Program-made: the position numbers and the translations under genes
Source of the DNA: Echria macrotheca
Lineage: Eukaryota > Ascomycota > Sordariomycetes > Sordariales > Schizotheciaceae
Direction of reading: 5' to 3'
DNA length: 64,000 nucleotides
Assembly (NCBI GenBank): GCA_030411725.1
Contig: MU839827.1
Coordinates: 2,356,001-2,420,000 of the forward strand
The notes under the pieces: model-generated
What the model saw: the letters and a program-made list of their open reading frames with translations, nothing else
The model's database searches: none
What the model was told of the DNA's origin: nothing
Part shown: positions 12,797-24,483 of the stretch, in pieces
Layout: every line of letters begins with the position of its first letter
Position numbering within the stretch: the first letter of the stretch is position 1

Positions 12797-13993
12797 ATGT
12801 CTCTGCCCGCCGCCAGCGAGCCGGGCTACATAGCCGATATGCCCACGACCTCGACGCCCGACTCCAAGACGGAGCCTATTTTCCCAGACGCTGTCGTCTA
12901 CTCGAATTTCTACAGCGCCGAAGACCACGACACCATGCCCCCGAGCGCGAAGAGACCCCGTGCTGATACGGCACCCGAACTCCCACAGAAGAGCGCCCTG
13001 CGTGCCTCGAGGTTACTCGACAACCTCGGGTTGAAGCTGGGTGGATCTATGGAGACGACAACGGAACCAGGGCAGGCGACACCGCTTGATGTCTACCTCT
13101 CGTCTGAGGAGGATGCTTCGTCCGACGCCGACGACTTTTCCGACTACGGCTACGACTCGAGCGTCGACGACCCGACATCACCCACCACCCTTCAACAGCC
13201 GAGGAGTAGGAGTAGCCACGAGGACACGGCCCGCGTTGTGTCGGTCATCTACTCGGGCAAGCCGTCGATTATCGACCTCACGGTCCTGAGGCGACGGTCG
13301 ACCTCGCCGAATTCGATCGAGACGAGGACGCGATCGAGCACGGTATCTTCTGCCACAAGGACACCGGTCGACCGGCCATCAACGCCAGCCAGTTCTGTCT
13401 CGTCGCCTGTGCAGCCAGCAAGGAAGGGTAGCCTACTCTCAGATCTGCTGGTGAAGAAGCGACCACCGCCATTCCTAAGCATTGACCCATACGCGAACGG
13501 CAGCACCTACTCGCTCGACGCGCACAAGCACCCGGAGAGGCCAACGGAAGACGAGAGCCCCAACAAGCCGCCCAAGACACCCACACAACTACTCAAGGGC
13601 ATGTCAAGGACATTCAGCCTGGTGAAGAAGAGGAGCAGACCGCTACTTCGAACCGACTCACCGCAGCCCGTCCAAACAAACTTTTCGAGCATCAGCGGGC
13701 CGTCTCCGCTCTCGGCAAGCGACCCACCGGCGCTATCGGCGGGGCCATCGGAGGCAGATGTGGATGCGCGCGAGTCGGCGGTGGACTCGCCTCAGACGCC
13801 CCAGACGCCGGTGACCTACAACGACATCCTCCGGGCGGCCAAGAAGAACGCCATGATGTCTCCTCCGTCGCCGTCGATCGCCCAGACGCCGATCTCGCCC
13901 ATGTCGCCGCAGGGGGGTGCGAAAAGGGGAATCCTGAGCGGTTTGGCAGCGCGGAGGAGGAGCATTAAGCTGACGGGGAGGGTACTGGGGTAG
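12797..13993 (+). CDS. Ser/Pro/Thr-rich protein of unknown function, 398 aa
   Basis: This is a single-exon frame of 398 residues starting with ATG in an excellent context (GGCACCATGTCT). It shows strong GC3 coding bias. It is mostly disordered: acidic and Ser-rich around residues 100-125 (SSEEDASSDADD), with a possible nuclear signal AKRPRAD near residue 53. Many Ser-Pro/Thr-Pro sites (TPQTPVTY, MSPPSPS, SPMSP) could be proline-directed phosphorylation targets. Basic patches include VKKRPPP, VKKRSRP and, at the C-terminus, LAARRRSIKLTGRVLG. A short ordered segment may lie at residues 64-80 (SALRASRLLDNLGLKL). I recognise no domain. The gene is isolated, with 6.7 kb free upstream and 4.8 kb downstream. 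That is typical of regulated or developmentally controlled fungal genes, but this is inference. Confidence 0.82.
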   Translation: MSLPAASEPGYIADMPTTSTPDSKTEPIFPDAVVYSNFYSAEDHDTMPPSAKRPRADTAPELPQKSALRASRLLDNLGLKLGGSMETTTEPGQATPLDVYLSSEEDASSDADDFSDYGYDSSVDDPTSPTTLQQPRSRSSHEDTARVVSVIYSGKPSIIDLTVLRRRSTSPNSIETRTRSSTVSSATRTPVDRPSTPASSVSSPVQPARKGSLLSDLLVKKRPPPFLSIDPYANGSTYSLDAHKHPERPTEDESPNKPPKTPTQLLKGMSRTFSLVKKRSRPLLRTDSPQPVQTNFSSISGPSPLSASDPPALSAGPSEADVDARESAVDSPQTPQTPVTYNDILRAAKKNAMMSPPSPSIAQTPISPMSPQGGAKRGILSGLAARRRSIKLTGRVLG

Positions 13994-14840
13994 GACTGGA
14001 AGAAAGAGATGGATCTAATACTTGATGAGGCATTATGGGAACTGCTGGCATGGACATATGGGTTCACGGCGCATTGGGACGATTTTTATTTTGTCAGGCG
14101 TTTTGGGACGGCAATTGGGATTGGGACCAAGGAGGTCATCTGGAATTTTACGAAGCTTATGATACCAGGACTGCGACTCGCGTTCACACACAGTTGGATA
14201 TGGGCCATGATTTCTTCTCATACTACGGAAATCCAAAATTTTCTGAAAGCAAAACACAAACATTCGAGTGTGACAAACAAACAGAAAAGCGCGTGTTTGT
14301 GGCGGCCGGTGGACTTTGTATCTGACAAGGATACAAGGATGTACGGTTGAGGACCCCGAGTTGAACTCAGCGACGGCGTCGGGGGAGGTAAGGAGTTCCC
14401 TGTTTGTGCGATGGACGCACATTGTACCGCGGGATACGGAATACACGATTACACGTTGTTCAATTGGACAATGGGCTTTTGCTTGTCTGTCGGACCAAGG
14501 CCGTGGCTCGTGGAACTGACTCGGGATTTTGAGACTAGGTATCGGTAAACGTTTATTCAGACGTTTATCACGCGTTTGTGTCTGTGTGTGGATATCATGT
14601 GGAACTTTTGAGAAACAGATTTTTTTTCTCGGAATCACTTGGTATTGCAATAGTGGGAGGAGGTTGGGTTTTCTTGGTTTACCTCATGTTTGGAAGCATT
14701 GTTTCCTTTGAGACTTGAGAGACTCGAGATAGACAGACAGATAGAGATAGGTAGTGTAGAGAGTCGCCGAAGACAGGGACCAAGAAGAGCACGGACGGAT
14801 GGTGTTTTGAAGGCAACACCACCCCTGCTTTTGAAACAGT

Positions 14841-14861
14841 GCCTGTCTGTCTGTCTGTCTG
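14841..14861. repeat. (CTGT)n microsatellite
   Basis: Five tandem CTGT units. A complementary-type (GACA)n/GATA-like run, agacagacagatagagatag, lies about 100 bp upstream near 14732-14751, so the two could pair as an imperfect inverted repeat. Confidence 0.8.
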
Positions 14862-15344
14862 AGGACTGCACAACTGCAAGAGCCAAGAGGGACGACGCCG
14901 CACTGTGCAAAGTATCGCGAGGAATTCGTTTTGGGTATGGTCTGGGAGGAGGATCGGTAGGCTTGCATGTTGAGACCCTTGATGTCGACGGGGGCAACAA
15001 GCCATTGTGGGCAATTGTGGTAATTTGCGGTTTCCGGATCGGGGAGTGTGTGTTGTAGGGATCACGGTGAGGGTTGAGGGGAATGGGGGACAGGGACGGG
15101 GGGTTGTATTCTTGCGCGCTTCTTCATCGTCTTCTTCTCCTTGAGATGTCGCTTATGATCAACGAGATGTACGACCTTGCAAGATATGGGACTTTTCGGT
15201 TTGGGGATGATGGCCGATGATTATGATGATGGCCAATTAGACTTTTCGGCGTCCTCAGAAACTTCAATGTCTTATTTTGCGATACCTTACCTACCTTAGG
15301 GATAACTATTGTAGAACAGAAACGTGGATAAGACACGTTTCGCG

Positions 15345-15366
15345 GGACACACACACACACACACAC
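15345..15366. repeat. (CA)n microsatellite
   Basis: A CA dinucleotide run, followed by cacatg and a second short cacacacg run about 15 bases further on. Confidence 0.8.
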
Positions 15367-17604
15367 ATGTTGTGAACACACACGTTTGTTGCGCCGGTTG
15401 CGGCGTTGTTGGAAAATGGAAATGGGATCGGCGCCAACACAAATCTGTAATGACAATCTTCAACAACACCACACGCAACAGCAGCGCTCGGTGTTTTTCT
15501 GCAATGCATGTTCTTGTTATCACGCAGGGGAAATAAAGAGCCCGCGTTTGGAATATTTATCTGGGAAAAAGCTGATGAATATCAATTATCCGCATGCTGC
15601 AGGAGAAGAATATTTACAAGCCCCAAGCCCACGGGCTGCAGTACTCGCTGCAGGTACGCCTTCTAATTCTGCGCATTACCTACCCGTTTGGCGAACAGAC
15701 AGATCTCCTCTTACAAGAAAGGCGCTGATTAGGATGCAGCCTCTCTGCTGTGTGTCTCGGACGCGGGCTGGCTGCACGTCAGAGGAAGTCGCGTGGGCAC
15801 TGGGCAAGGCGGACGGGATTACCCCACCTTTGCTAGGCGGTTTGCCGTGATTCGGTTGGCTCTTCCTCGGGACCCTGGGACTCGAGAACTGTCCACTCAA
15901 GTGAACTTCTTGAACAATGGATATCGACGAAGTACCTAGTTGTTGGCTGACAAGACCAACGCTCTTCCACGCCTCTTACTCACAGCCACTTCTCAAGAAA
16001 AAGGACGTCGAGCTGGGTTGACTCGTTGGCAAACGAAGCAACGACCGCAAGTTCATGCCGTCCGGGGCAAGAGAGCTTACGGATACCTTACGCTGACTGC
16101 TACCTTACCCATCATCCCGTCCTTCCCCCCGCAGCTCAACCACCTTCGAATACACGGCACAGTCGATGGTTTAAGTGGTTGCATAACACACAGACGTTGT
16201 TTCGTTCCTCCTGGCGAGGAGGGTTATAAACAGGCATACCAAACACTCAATGATACCCTCTCCTCGCGGCCGGGTGACGCAGGTTCAACGTGGTATCGCG
16301 TGTTTAATAAAGCTCATGTCTGGGGAAAGTTGCCTGCTGTGTAGGTGTATTAGGTGTATAGTACCATCTCGCGGAGCAGGTAAGTAGACCGCAGCCATGG
16401 CTCGTGAGAGAGTGTCCATTCTCAAAATGACAACTATTATTTTTTTCCTGGTGAACAAGAAGAGTTGGAACAAGTTATGTATGAATTAGTCTAGACCGAC
16501 GACAACACTTTTCTTCCCCGGTCACAAAAATCGGCACTTGCTTTCTGAGTGAGTAAACCGCATCAACCAGGACGAAGGGGATCGCCCAACCGGCCGGATT
16601 GACGTCTATGCCGCGCATTATCGTCAATGCCTCGGCGCCGCCGCGGCATTGCTCGCGTTAGTAGTATATACCTTAGGTACACTCGCAAAAATCCAGGCTT
16701 ATACCGCACAGTACGGGCCCGACGGTGTTGGTTGTGGTGGCGGCCGGGTCGACATGATGGTCGAGCTGCCTGCCTCTTGCCTAACTTTTGTCGCTGTTAG
16801 TTATGGACAGACACTATTGTCATGTCTTGGTCAACAACTCCCAACCCGCTGCGGCAGAGCAAAGCGGGGGTTTCTCGTTGGTTGGGTGCCGTTCAGATGT
16901 GTTTGCAAACTTGAAACATCATAACGGGGGCGTGGTATAACTCCAGATAGCCTGGCCTGGCGAACCTGGATGTGTGGCCTCAACCCTAGTGGGACACCCA
17001 TGTTCCAACGACGGAGCTCCTCTTACCTACCTCGTCATAACTTTCGATCAGATGTCTAGCTACCTACTAACGCCGCTTGTCCTGGCCAAGACTGCTGGCT
17101 GGCACAAAATGAACACGCAGTCATGCGTTCTACCTAGGTATAAAACGGAGAGAAGAAGACAAAGAGGAAGCGTTACCTAGTCCCATCCTCGGCCCATCCG
17201 TGCCGCAATCATCACGAAACACCACACCTCATAGGGTAGGCACCCTCCTGACCCCAAAAGAAACCCGGCACGCCGGCTCGGTTCCGCCGCTGCTCTTCTC
17301 TTCGTGGGTACGTACTATACTCTTTATGCCGCTGCCTTTCCCGACGAACATAGGTACGTATACCCACGAAGACAAAATCTTACCAACGGATGACATATCC
17401 CTTTCTTTGGAATGGCTCACCGCCTAGACAGTGATGCTACCAGGTAGATTCGTAAGGTAGGTAAGCTAGGGACAATCAGTCCTGGAGCGCCCTCGCCCTC
17501 GACCTCGCCTCTCTAGGGGAAGGGACATTGAATGGGCTGACGGACGCTCATCTCTTTGCTTTGCTTAGACTCTATCTGGGTGAGTAGATATACTGAAACT
17601 GAAT

Positions 17605-17620
17605 GGGGGGGGGGGGGGGG
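17605..17620. repeat. Poly(G) tract of 16
   Basis: Sixteen consecutive G residues in a non-coding region. Confidence 0.9.
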
Positions 17621-18302
17621 AGTTATGTACTTTCTGCAATCGGAGAGTCATTGAGCTTCTTCCTATCCCTGAGCTCTGTTCTTAGTGGAGAAAAGAAGGC
17701 TAATGCCGCCAACACGAGCTACGGACAGCAACACAATCAGTGTTCCCGATATGAGGAATGTCTAACAGGCAACCCTATGGATTCACACTCAGTTACTGCC
17801 AGTGTGTGTATGTTTACAAACGTAGAGACTCCAGAAAACTGAGCTCAGCGACGGGCATCTATTCTATATAGTGCCGAAGGTCCGGTTGGTTCCCTGGGTC
17901 GGATCATCCAAGTGTTGTATATCTGCTGGTTGTGGAACACCTCGTCCACATGCCTGCAAGTAAACAAAGAGTCTAAGACAATGACATTAGTCTGGAGTCA
18001 CTCACTAGTATCACTGGCAACTCACTGCCAGGAAGAAGGTCCTCAAATCCCCACAATATTTACCTCGCCTGACCTGCCTTCTCCGGGAGAACACACGGCG
18101 GTGATCTGATCACCAACTAGGCATCGTGGTGTATGCCTACCCCAGTTGCCTGGGTACATACCTAGAAATATTAGATAAGACTCCTTGAATTGCATGATCT
18201 CATAGTAAACCCATAAAAACAACTACTCGAAGAACTCTCGCGCCGGGCATCTCAGCTTAGATACCATCAAGGCCGTTTGTTCAACGGTCTTCAACCAGGA
18301 AC

Positions 18303-18318
18303 AAGAGAGAGAGAGAGA
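18303..18318. repeat. (GA)n microsatellite
   Basis: A short GA dinucleotide run in non-coding sequence. Confidence 0.75.
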
Positions 18319-18814
18319 AACACCTTCCTGCTGCTGTTTTTTACCCATCTTGTTGGTTATTGTACAATACTTGTGTTATAATCACATGATACCCGGCCAA
18401 ATCATGGATATTGACAATCCCTTCTGGCATGGCATGGCATAGGGGGCTCGACCTAAGCAGACATGGACGCTCCCCATCCCACGCCACTCATCAATCGGCA
18501 TCATTGCTTGTGCCTCAGCTTGGAAGTAGGTAGGTCGCCCTGTCCCTCTCCGCGGCGGGTTGCTGCTGGGTCGGAACCCACTGTACGCCGAAATCTGCAC
18601 ACGATATATACCACTTCACAAGCCGCGGAGATCACCAAGCTGGAAGAAGACATGAAATATTTACAACCCCGGTCTGAACCAAGTACTGAGGCGCGACCTC
18701 AGAAACGCAATGACATGAAAATTTCACGAGTACGCAAAAGTTTGAGTCCTGAATATGAGGTAAATTGGACGGGTATCAACATTTGAACGCAACGCCTTTT
18801 CCCATCACATCAAC

Positions 18815-20950
18815 TTATCGCCACAGATCCATCTTCTCCCTTTTCGTCTCGCCAGAGCTGCTCAGCGGCCGCGGCCAAAAATCCTCACCACCAGGACTAC
18901 CACCCCCTAGACCACTACCAGACCCCCTGCCCCTAGCACCATTTCCCCCATCACTCCCCGGCACGGCGAGGAACCCACCGCCCGCCCCGCCGACGAGCAC
19001 ACTCCGCCGTGCGCCAGACCCGCTGCTCCACCCCGTAGCACTTCCGCCCAGGATATCCGCACCGAGACCGTAGCTGCTCAGAGGCCGGCCGGCGTTACCC
19101 CGCCGCGAAGCCGATCCCGACTTGAACGACACAAACGACCAGCCGATCTCGTCGTCGCCCTTGGTAAACACCTCCAATTTTGCGGGTAGGTTGGCAACGC
19201 TGCCGCCTGCCATCCCCACCATGGGCGCAAACGGATTGTTACTGCTGAAGCGCGGATTGTGACCCGGCGTGAAGTTCTGGGGCGATCCCGAACCGGCGCG
19301 AGGCGGTGTGGAGAATGGATTCTGCTGCGATGGCGAGAAGGTCGACGGTCCACCAGGGAAAGGACCATGCGGCGGCGTGTTGGAGCTAAATCCCGGGGAG
19401 AGGCTGTTGTTAGTACTATACCGAGGCGAGAAGGGCGTATTCGAGCCGCTGCTAGCTGGTCGAGCAATACCACCATCCACGTACGAAGGGGCCGGTGGTG
19501 GAAGTCCCAGGAGGACATCCGGAAAGTCAGGATCCCGTACATACACCGCTCGTAGGTTTGGAAGGCCACCGGAGAGAAGGGAACCGGCGAGATAGTGGTA
19601 GTAACCTGATGTAACCCCAGAAAACTTGGGCGAGGACGGCCCAGCCGTGATTTCGTAGTGCAGCGTCTCGAGGCTTCTCGAGCTGAGAGGCGGAATGGCC
19701 TGAGGACCAACCGTAGCCGGCATGGCCCCGGTGACGCTATTCATGATAGAGAGGTGCTTGAGATTAGGAGTCTGGGCTATGACCTCGTGCAAGGCCCAGA
19801 CCTGAACACCGGTATTGTTGACGGTCATGACCCGCAACGCTTCCCGGGCCGCCGGCATGACCAGCCAAGCCTTGAGACCCTCGGCGGTAACATTGGGGAC
19901 GTCGTTGAGAATAAACTCCTCGAGCGCCGGGAAGGGCGGCAGCATATCGCTCCATGCTAGCGTCTGGTCGTTGACATAGGCCGTGTCGGTAATCTTGAGT
20001 GCCCGCAAGTTTCCCAGACAGCCTAGCACCTGTCGGAGCATGGCGGGATCTAAATTGACGCGGATGAGCTCCAGGACCTCAAGCTTGGCCCAGACTGTCC
20101 CTGTGGCCAGAGCCTGCAGACTTCGCTCCGAACCGCCCATGTACGTCATCTTGCGCAGCTCGAGGCACCGTGCCTGCACCTCTAGGCGCAACGTGACGAA
20201 GGAAGGGTCATCGGTAAAAAGACCGTCGGGCAGGTCAACATATCGCAGATTGGGGGTCACGGCAATCGTCCGGGCCAGGTCGACTTGTGAAGATTCGCGC
20301 AGCATGTACGGCATCTTGAGGAACTCCACAGTCCGGCCGAGGCGTACAGGGTCCTCACGCAATGTCCGGCAGAGCAACTTGAGACGCGCCTTAGATGTGT
20401 CTTCCGACTCCCCGTTGCGGTCGAACCTGGATCGACGCTTACGGCGTTCCGAGAGGATCCCCTCGCGCTCGCAATAGTGGACCGGATCGATCCTGATGCT
20501 GTGATATCTGGTGAACTAGTTAAAACTAAGCCTTTGCAACATTAACACGTCAGCTTACAGTAGCTTGAGGCCCTCCTTCCGCCAAGCCTTGCAGACGGCG
20601 ACACAGTGTGCCAGATCGCGCAAGTCGCAGAGCATGCAGGCGTCGTCCATGGCGCTCTCCTCGCATGTATCATAGCTCTCATCTTGGCTGTGCGGACATA
20701 CTTGGACGAGTATCCGCCGGAGAACTGTTTCCGGAAAGGTAGCTAATATCATGGGCGACCTCTGAGTCGGAAGAGGATGGAACCGGCCGGAGTCGGAGCC
20801 GGGACCGGGGCTAGGCCGGGCCTGGCCGGAGCTGGCGTTGGCTCCGAAGCCGAAGAAACCATCACCGGCCAGGTCCGTGCCCGGCCCGAAGCTCGGAATC
20901 TTGCCCTGAGTGGCGTTTTTTTGTTTGTCCTTCTTGCGGAAGAACTTCAT
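18815..20950 (-). CDS. F-box and leucine-rich-repeat-like protein
   Basis: There are two exons: 20950-20559 and 20507-18815 (694 residues). They are joined in phase 2 by a 51 nt intron (GTAAGC...CAG). The N-terminus MKFFRKKDKQKN is highly basic and followed by a Gly/Ser/Pro linker. An F-box-like segment runs from about residue 75 to 140 (ATFPETVLRRILVQV, LCDLRDLAHCVAVCKAWRKE, LYHSIRID). Next comes a region of leucine-rich-repeat character (TPNLRYVDLPDG, LEVLELIRVNLD, NLRALKITDTAY, NLKHLSIMNSVTG, NLRAVYVRD). The C-terminal third is Ser/Gly/Pro-rich and disordered. F-box proteins recruit substrates to SCF ubiquitin ligases through Skp1, with the LRR face usually binding the target. The substrate is unknown. 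I see no named orthologue. Confidence 0.85.
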
Positions 20951-22136
20951 TTTCGAGTTGGTGGCGAGCGATCAAGCGGGGGGTGGACGAGTGCCGGCTT
21001 GTGAACAACAGGGCATGCGCGGAGGAGTGAAACGGACGGCAGCGTGCAATGTTGGAACAGAAAACGCAGACAAAGCCTAGGTGCTTTGGGCACCGGGGCG
21101 ATGCATGCGTGCCGGCAAAGCTTTGTCTGATGCTGGTGTCGACGCCGGGGGCGACCACAAGAGGCGACAGTCCCGCTAACGTCGCAACCCGCCTCGGAAT
21201 GCGCCTCTGCAGCACTTCCCACTGCCACGGGGACGGGCGAGAGAAAAGACCCGGTCCCGGGCACGGGTCGGCGTCACAGCCCGAGTCGAGACAAGGAACA
21301 ATCTCAGGGGCTGGATAGGTATGTAGAGTAGGTAGGTGCTGGAGGAGGGTATAGAATAACCGTGTGGACGAGGAGGGGCGAAGCGGGATGCAGTGGTTCC
21401 AGCTCCACTCAAGATTTCCCCAACTGGTAGCTTGTCGTCTGCATCCGCCTATAACATCGATGAGAGTTGCAACAAAATACCGCCTCAACAATCGAGAATA
21501 AACCGTACGTGTCCCAGGAAAGCGAAGGGAAACGAGATAGCTAGGGCGACGAGAAGGAAGCTTCCGTGCTCCCTCGCCTCCAAACCACGGTTAGGTGCCC
21601 GAAAAGTGGGGCGCATTGGGATGCGGGGCTGAGGGCTGACAACAACAAGTTAACAACCGCCGCCAGAAGCAGCCACTCAGCTCCCCAAACACCATCAGGA
21701 GCATGCCATGTAGATGCCTGAACTGTCCGGGACCGTTCCTGCGTTGCGTTTCAAAGCCAGGTCCACAGGCAGTCGGGCTGTGGCACCTATCAAAGAGATG
21801 ACTGTCAGACTGTGTCTGTAGAGCAGCCTGGTGTCTGAAGCTAGCAGCTGTTTGCCGAGACAGCTTCCCAACCGCCTGCGCATCATCATGTTGGTGAAAC
21901 CGAGCACAGAGTGTTCCAAACAGCCCCGGCACCGAATCGGCAGACCCTGATCGACTCGTCATGCTTGGGCGTTTATTGTGACAATCTAGTCTAACGCCAG
22001 CACCAACCATGCAAAATTTTGGCCGATTTACATAATGCACCAACATACAACTCTGCTTCCCCTTGCCATTACTTCTCCCCTAACTTTGCAATCTCTCCAT
22101 CCCCGTTAAAATTCCCTCTGCTCCTGAGCTCCCCTA
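20951..22136. other. Intergenic region (promoter of F-box gene, 3' flank of GSY1)
   Basis: This 1.2 kb spacer lies between the F-box gene start and the GSY1 stop codon. It carries one TAGGTATGTAGAGTAGGTAGG-like word cluster near 21316-21335. No gene was recognised. Confidence 0.5.
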
Positions 22137-24483
22137 TCATCCCTGGTTTCCATTCAGCCGAATGCCATCGAGCGGGCTGCCCGGTCCAGGACGCTTGTCT
22201 CGGAGCGTAAGCGGGAACGGGTACTCGTCCGGATCCTCTTCCTCACTACCCAACCATCGAGTTAGCATCTTTCCACTGGTAGAAGTTCAAAACGCGGCTG
22301 GTGCTACTTACGGCAGCTTCCACGCCACGTAGTCCTCGGTGCTGAGGCCCTCACGGCCCTCTTGAAGCGACGCAAAGTCGCCCGGCGTCATCATACCCGT
22401 CCGGTCGCGGGGCGAGCCAGGCACCGAGAAAGGCCGTGAGATCTTCTGCTCCACGCCCGAGATGAAGTCCTCCTCATCCTCACCCGCGAACGACATCGGG
22501 TATGCCCGACGCAGCGCCAGCTGACGGGCTTTAACATACTCCATGCCCATCCGCTTCCAGTCCAGCAGGTCGCTAAGCCGTTCCGTTCGGTTGCGCTGGT
22601 TGATGCGCTGACGACGGCTCTTCTGGGCAAAGTCAAACATGTACGACGTGAGCTGGTTGACCGAATCGTCAACACCCTTGGCACGCCGGTCGACTATGTA
22701 GATACCGTAGTCGCTCGAGTTCTCGATTAGCTCCTCCATGTAGCAGCCAAAGCCCGACAGGTTGGTAGTGATGCTGGGCACGCCCATCACCGTGCACTCG
22801 GCCGGCGTATACCCCCAGGGCTCATAGTACGAAGCAAACACACCCAAGTGGGTGCCTCGCACAAAGTCATCGTAGTCCAGAGGAAGAACCGGGTTCGCCG
22901 AGTTCAAGAACTCGGGGTGGAACACGATCTTGACCCTATCTGTCGGGTGGTTGAAGAGCTGCACCCGGCGGATCTGGTTGAGGATGGGATCGTCGTGGTC
23001 ATTGACCATGTTGTGCGTCACAATAGGAGGCAGCGAGTGCCTCTTCATGGCGAAGAGGCGGCGCCGAAGGAGCACCCGGTCCTGGCTGGTGATAAGCTCC
23101 TTCTCGTCCGGCAGCGGGTCGCCATCATGCCACTTGACAGACCGCTCAAAGATTCGCCGGCCAATGCCCCGCTCAATGATGTCTACAGTGTCTCGCAACG
23201 ACTTCATGACCGCCTGGCCCTTGAGCGCCTCGACCGTCAGCGACGACGTCTGCGCCGGCATAATGATGAAGGCCACAACCGTGATCTTGCTTCCCGCCGT
23301 TTTGAGCCGGTGGTTGAGACGGGCTAGAGACTCAATGAACATGTCAACGCCCTTATTCCGGTACTCGTATCGGCCGGCGGTGAAGAAATAGAGCGTGTTG
23401 TCAGGGTCAAAGTCGTAATGCCCATAAAAGTGACCGCGGACGAAGTCGTGGATCTTCTCCTTGGAGACCTGATGCAAGTTTTGGAATTCGTGCATAGCCG
23501 AGAACTTGGTGACGTTCAGTCCGTTGGGCAGGACGCCGTCCGGTTTGCGTTTGAGGAGATGCTCGCTTTCGTACGCTGTGATGTGAGAGACTGTGGTGAA
23601 GACATCGCAAGAATGGGCGGCCGCCCGTTCGATACAGTAGCGGTGGTAGATACCGCGCTTGCCGGCCTCTGCATCAACATCAAAATACTGCAGGTTGTTG
23701 TAGAAGTCGACGGAGCCAGCACAGAGATACCGGCCCAGGAGGGTGGCGTGCGTGGTGAAGATGGTCGTAACATCGATTCGCCGCTTCTTCGTCAATGGGA
23801 GCGCAACACCCGCAAGCCACTCGTGAAAATGGGCAATGACAGCCTTCCTCTTCTCGTGGCATACAAACTGATACTGTTAGCACAGCCAATCCAATGTCTG
23901 GGCACACGAGGGGAACCCACTTCGCCAAGGAACCATGCAACGAGGTAGCCAAACACCAAGGCATCGCTTGCCTCCTCATCGCTATCTGGAGAGGGGATCG
24001 CAAAGCCGTCCCACATATCCAACTTCCACTCGTTTTTCCACGGATACGCGGACTTGACATCGAAAAGAAGCACTCTGGGAGCGCCCTCGATCAGCCATCT
24101 ACCATATACAATGCTGATTCCGCGATCTTTCATAGACTGTATTGTCGCCGCCAACTCGGGGTTGGTGGGCTCGAGCTCTTCCACCTCCACGGCGGCCTGG
24201 GGCTGTTAGAACGGAAGCACAATCTCCAACCCAGAGCGGGGGAGACATACCGACTGGCGGTTGAGGGGGCCAATTAAGGTGTAGCGGTCGCCATATTCTG
24301 CTGTTGTAACAGGCGCCTTGGACTTAATGACCGAGTAGATGCCGCCCACTGTATAACTCGATCAGACCTCGTCCTTCAACAACTGGATGCACACGTACCT
24401 CGATGCGCGACCTCAGTCGCGATCTCGAAAAGGATATGATTCTTGATCTCGCGGGGCTCGCGAGCCGGTTCTTCTCCGGACAT
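22137..24483 (-). CDS. GSY1: Glycogen [starch] synthase
   Basis: There are five exons: 24483-24399, 24348-24251, 24202-23921, 23873-22312 and 22245-22137. They give 711 residues, the usual size for fungal glycogen synthase (GT3 family). The enzyme transfers glucose from UDP-glucose to the non-reducing ends of cytosolic glycogen. The N-terminus carries HILFEIATEVAHRVGGIYSV (the nucleotide-sugar loop), then AEYGDRYTLIGPLN. The central HFHEWLAG and TTHATLLGRYLCAG segments follow. The catalytic E-x7-E is in EPWGYTPAE (about E506 and E514). The Arg-rich regulatory helix SRRQRINQRNR (about residues 574-584) is the glucose-6-phosphate sensor of the family. The C-terminal tail has SVPGSPRDRTGMMTPGD, likely phosphorylation sites. 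The last exon encodes EEEDPDEYPFPLTLRDKRPG and is easily missed, because exon 4 runs into a stop just after its donor site. Confidence 0.97.

Larger units (their letters stand above)
13994..18814. other. Gene-free 4.8 kb stretch
   Basis: No family motif or spliced gene was recognised. The stretch is rich in short simple repeats: CTGT tetramers, a CA run, a 16-G run and a GA run. It also carries recurrent TACCTACCT/TAGGTAGG-like words (near 15287, 15677, 17025, 17130, 17455 and 18535). Open frames are short and overlapping. Confidence 0.5.
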
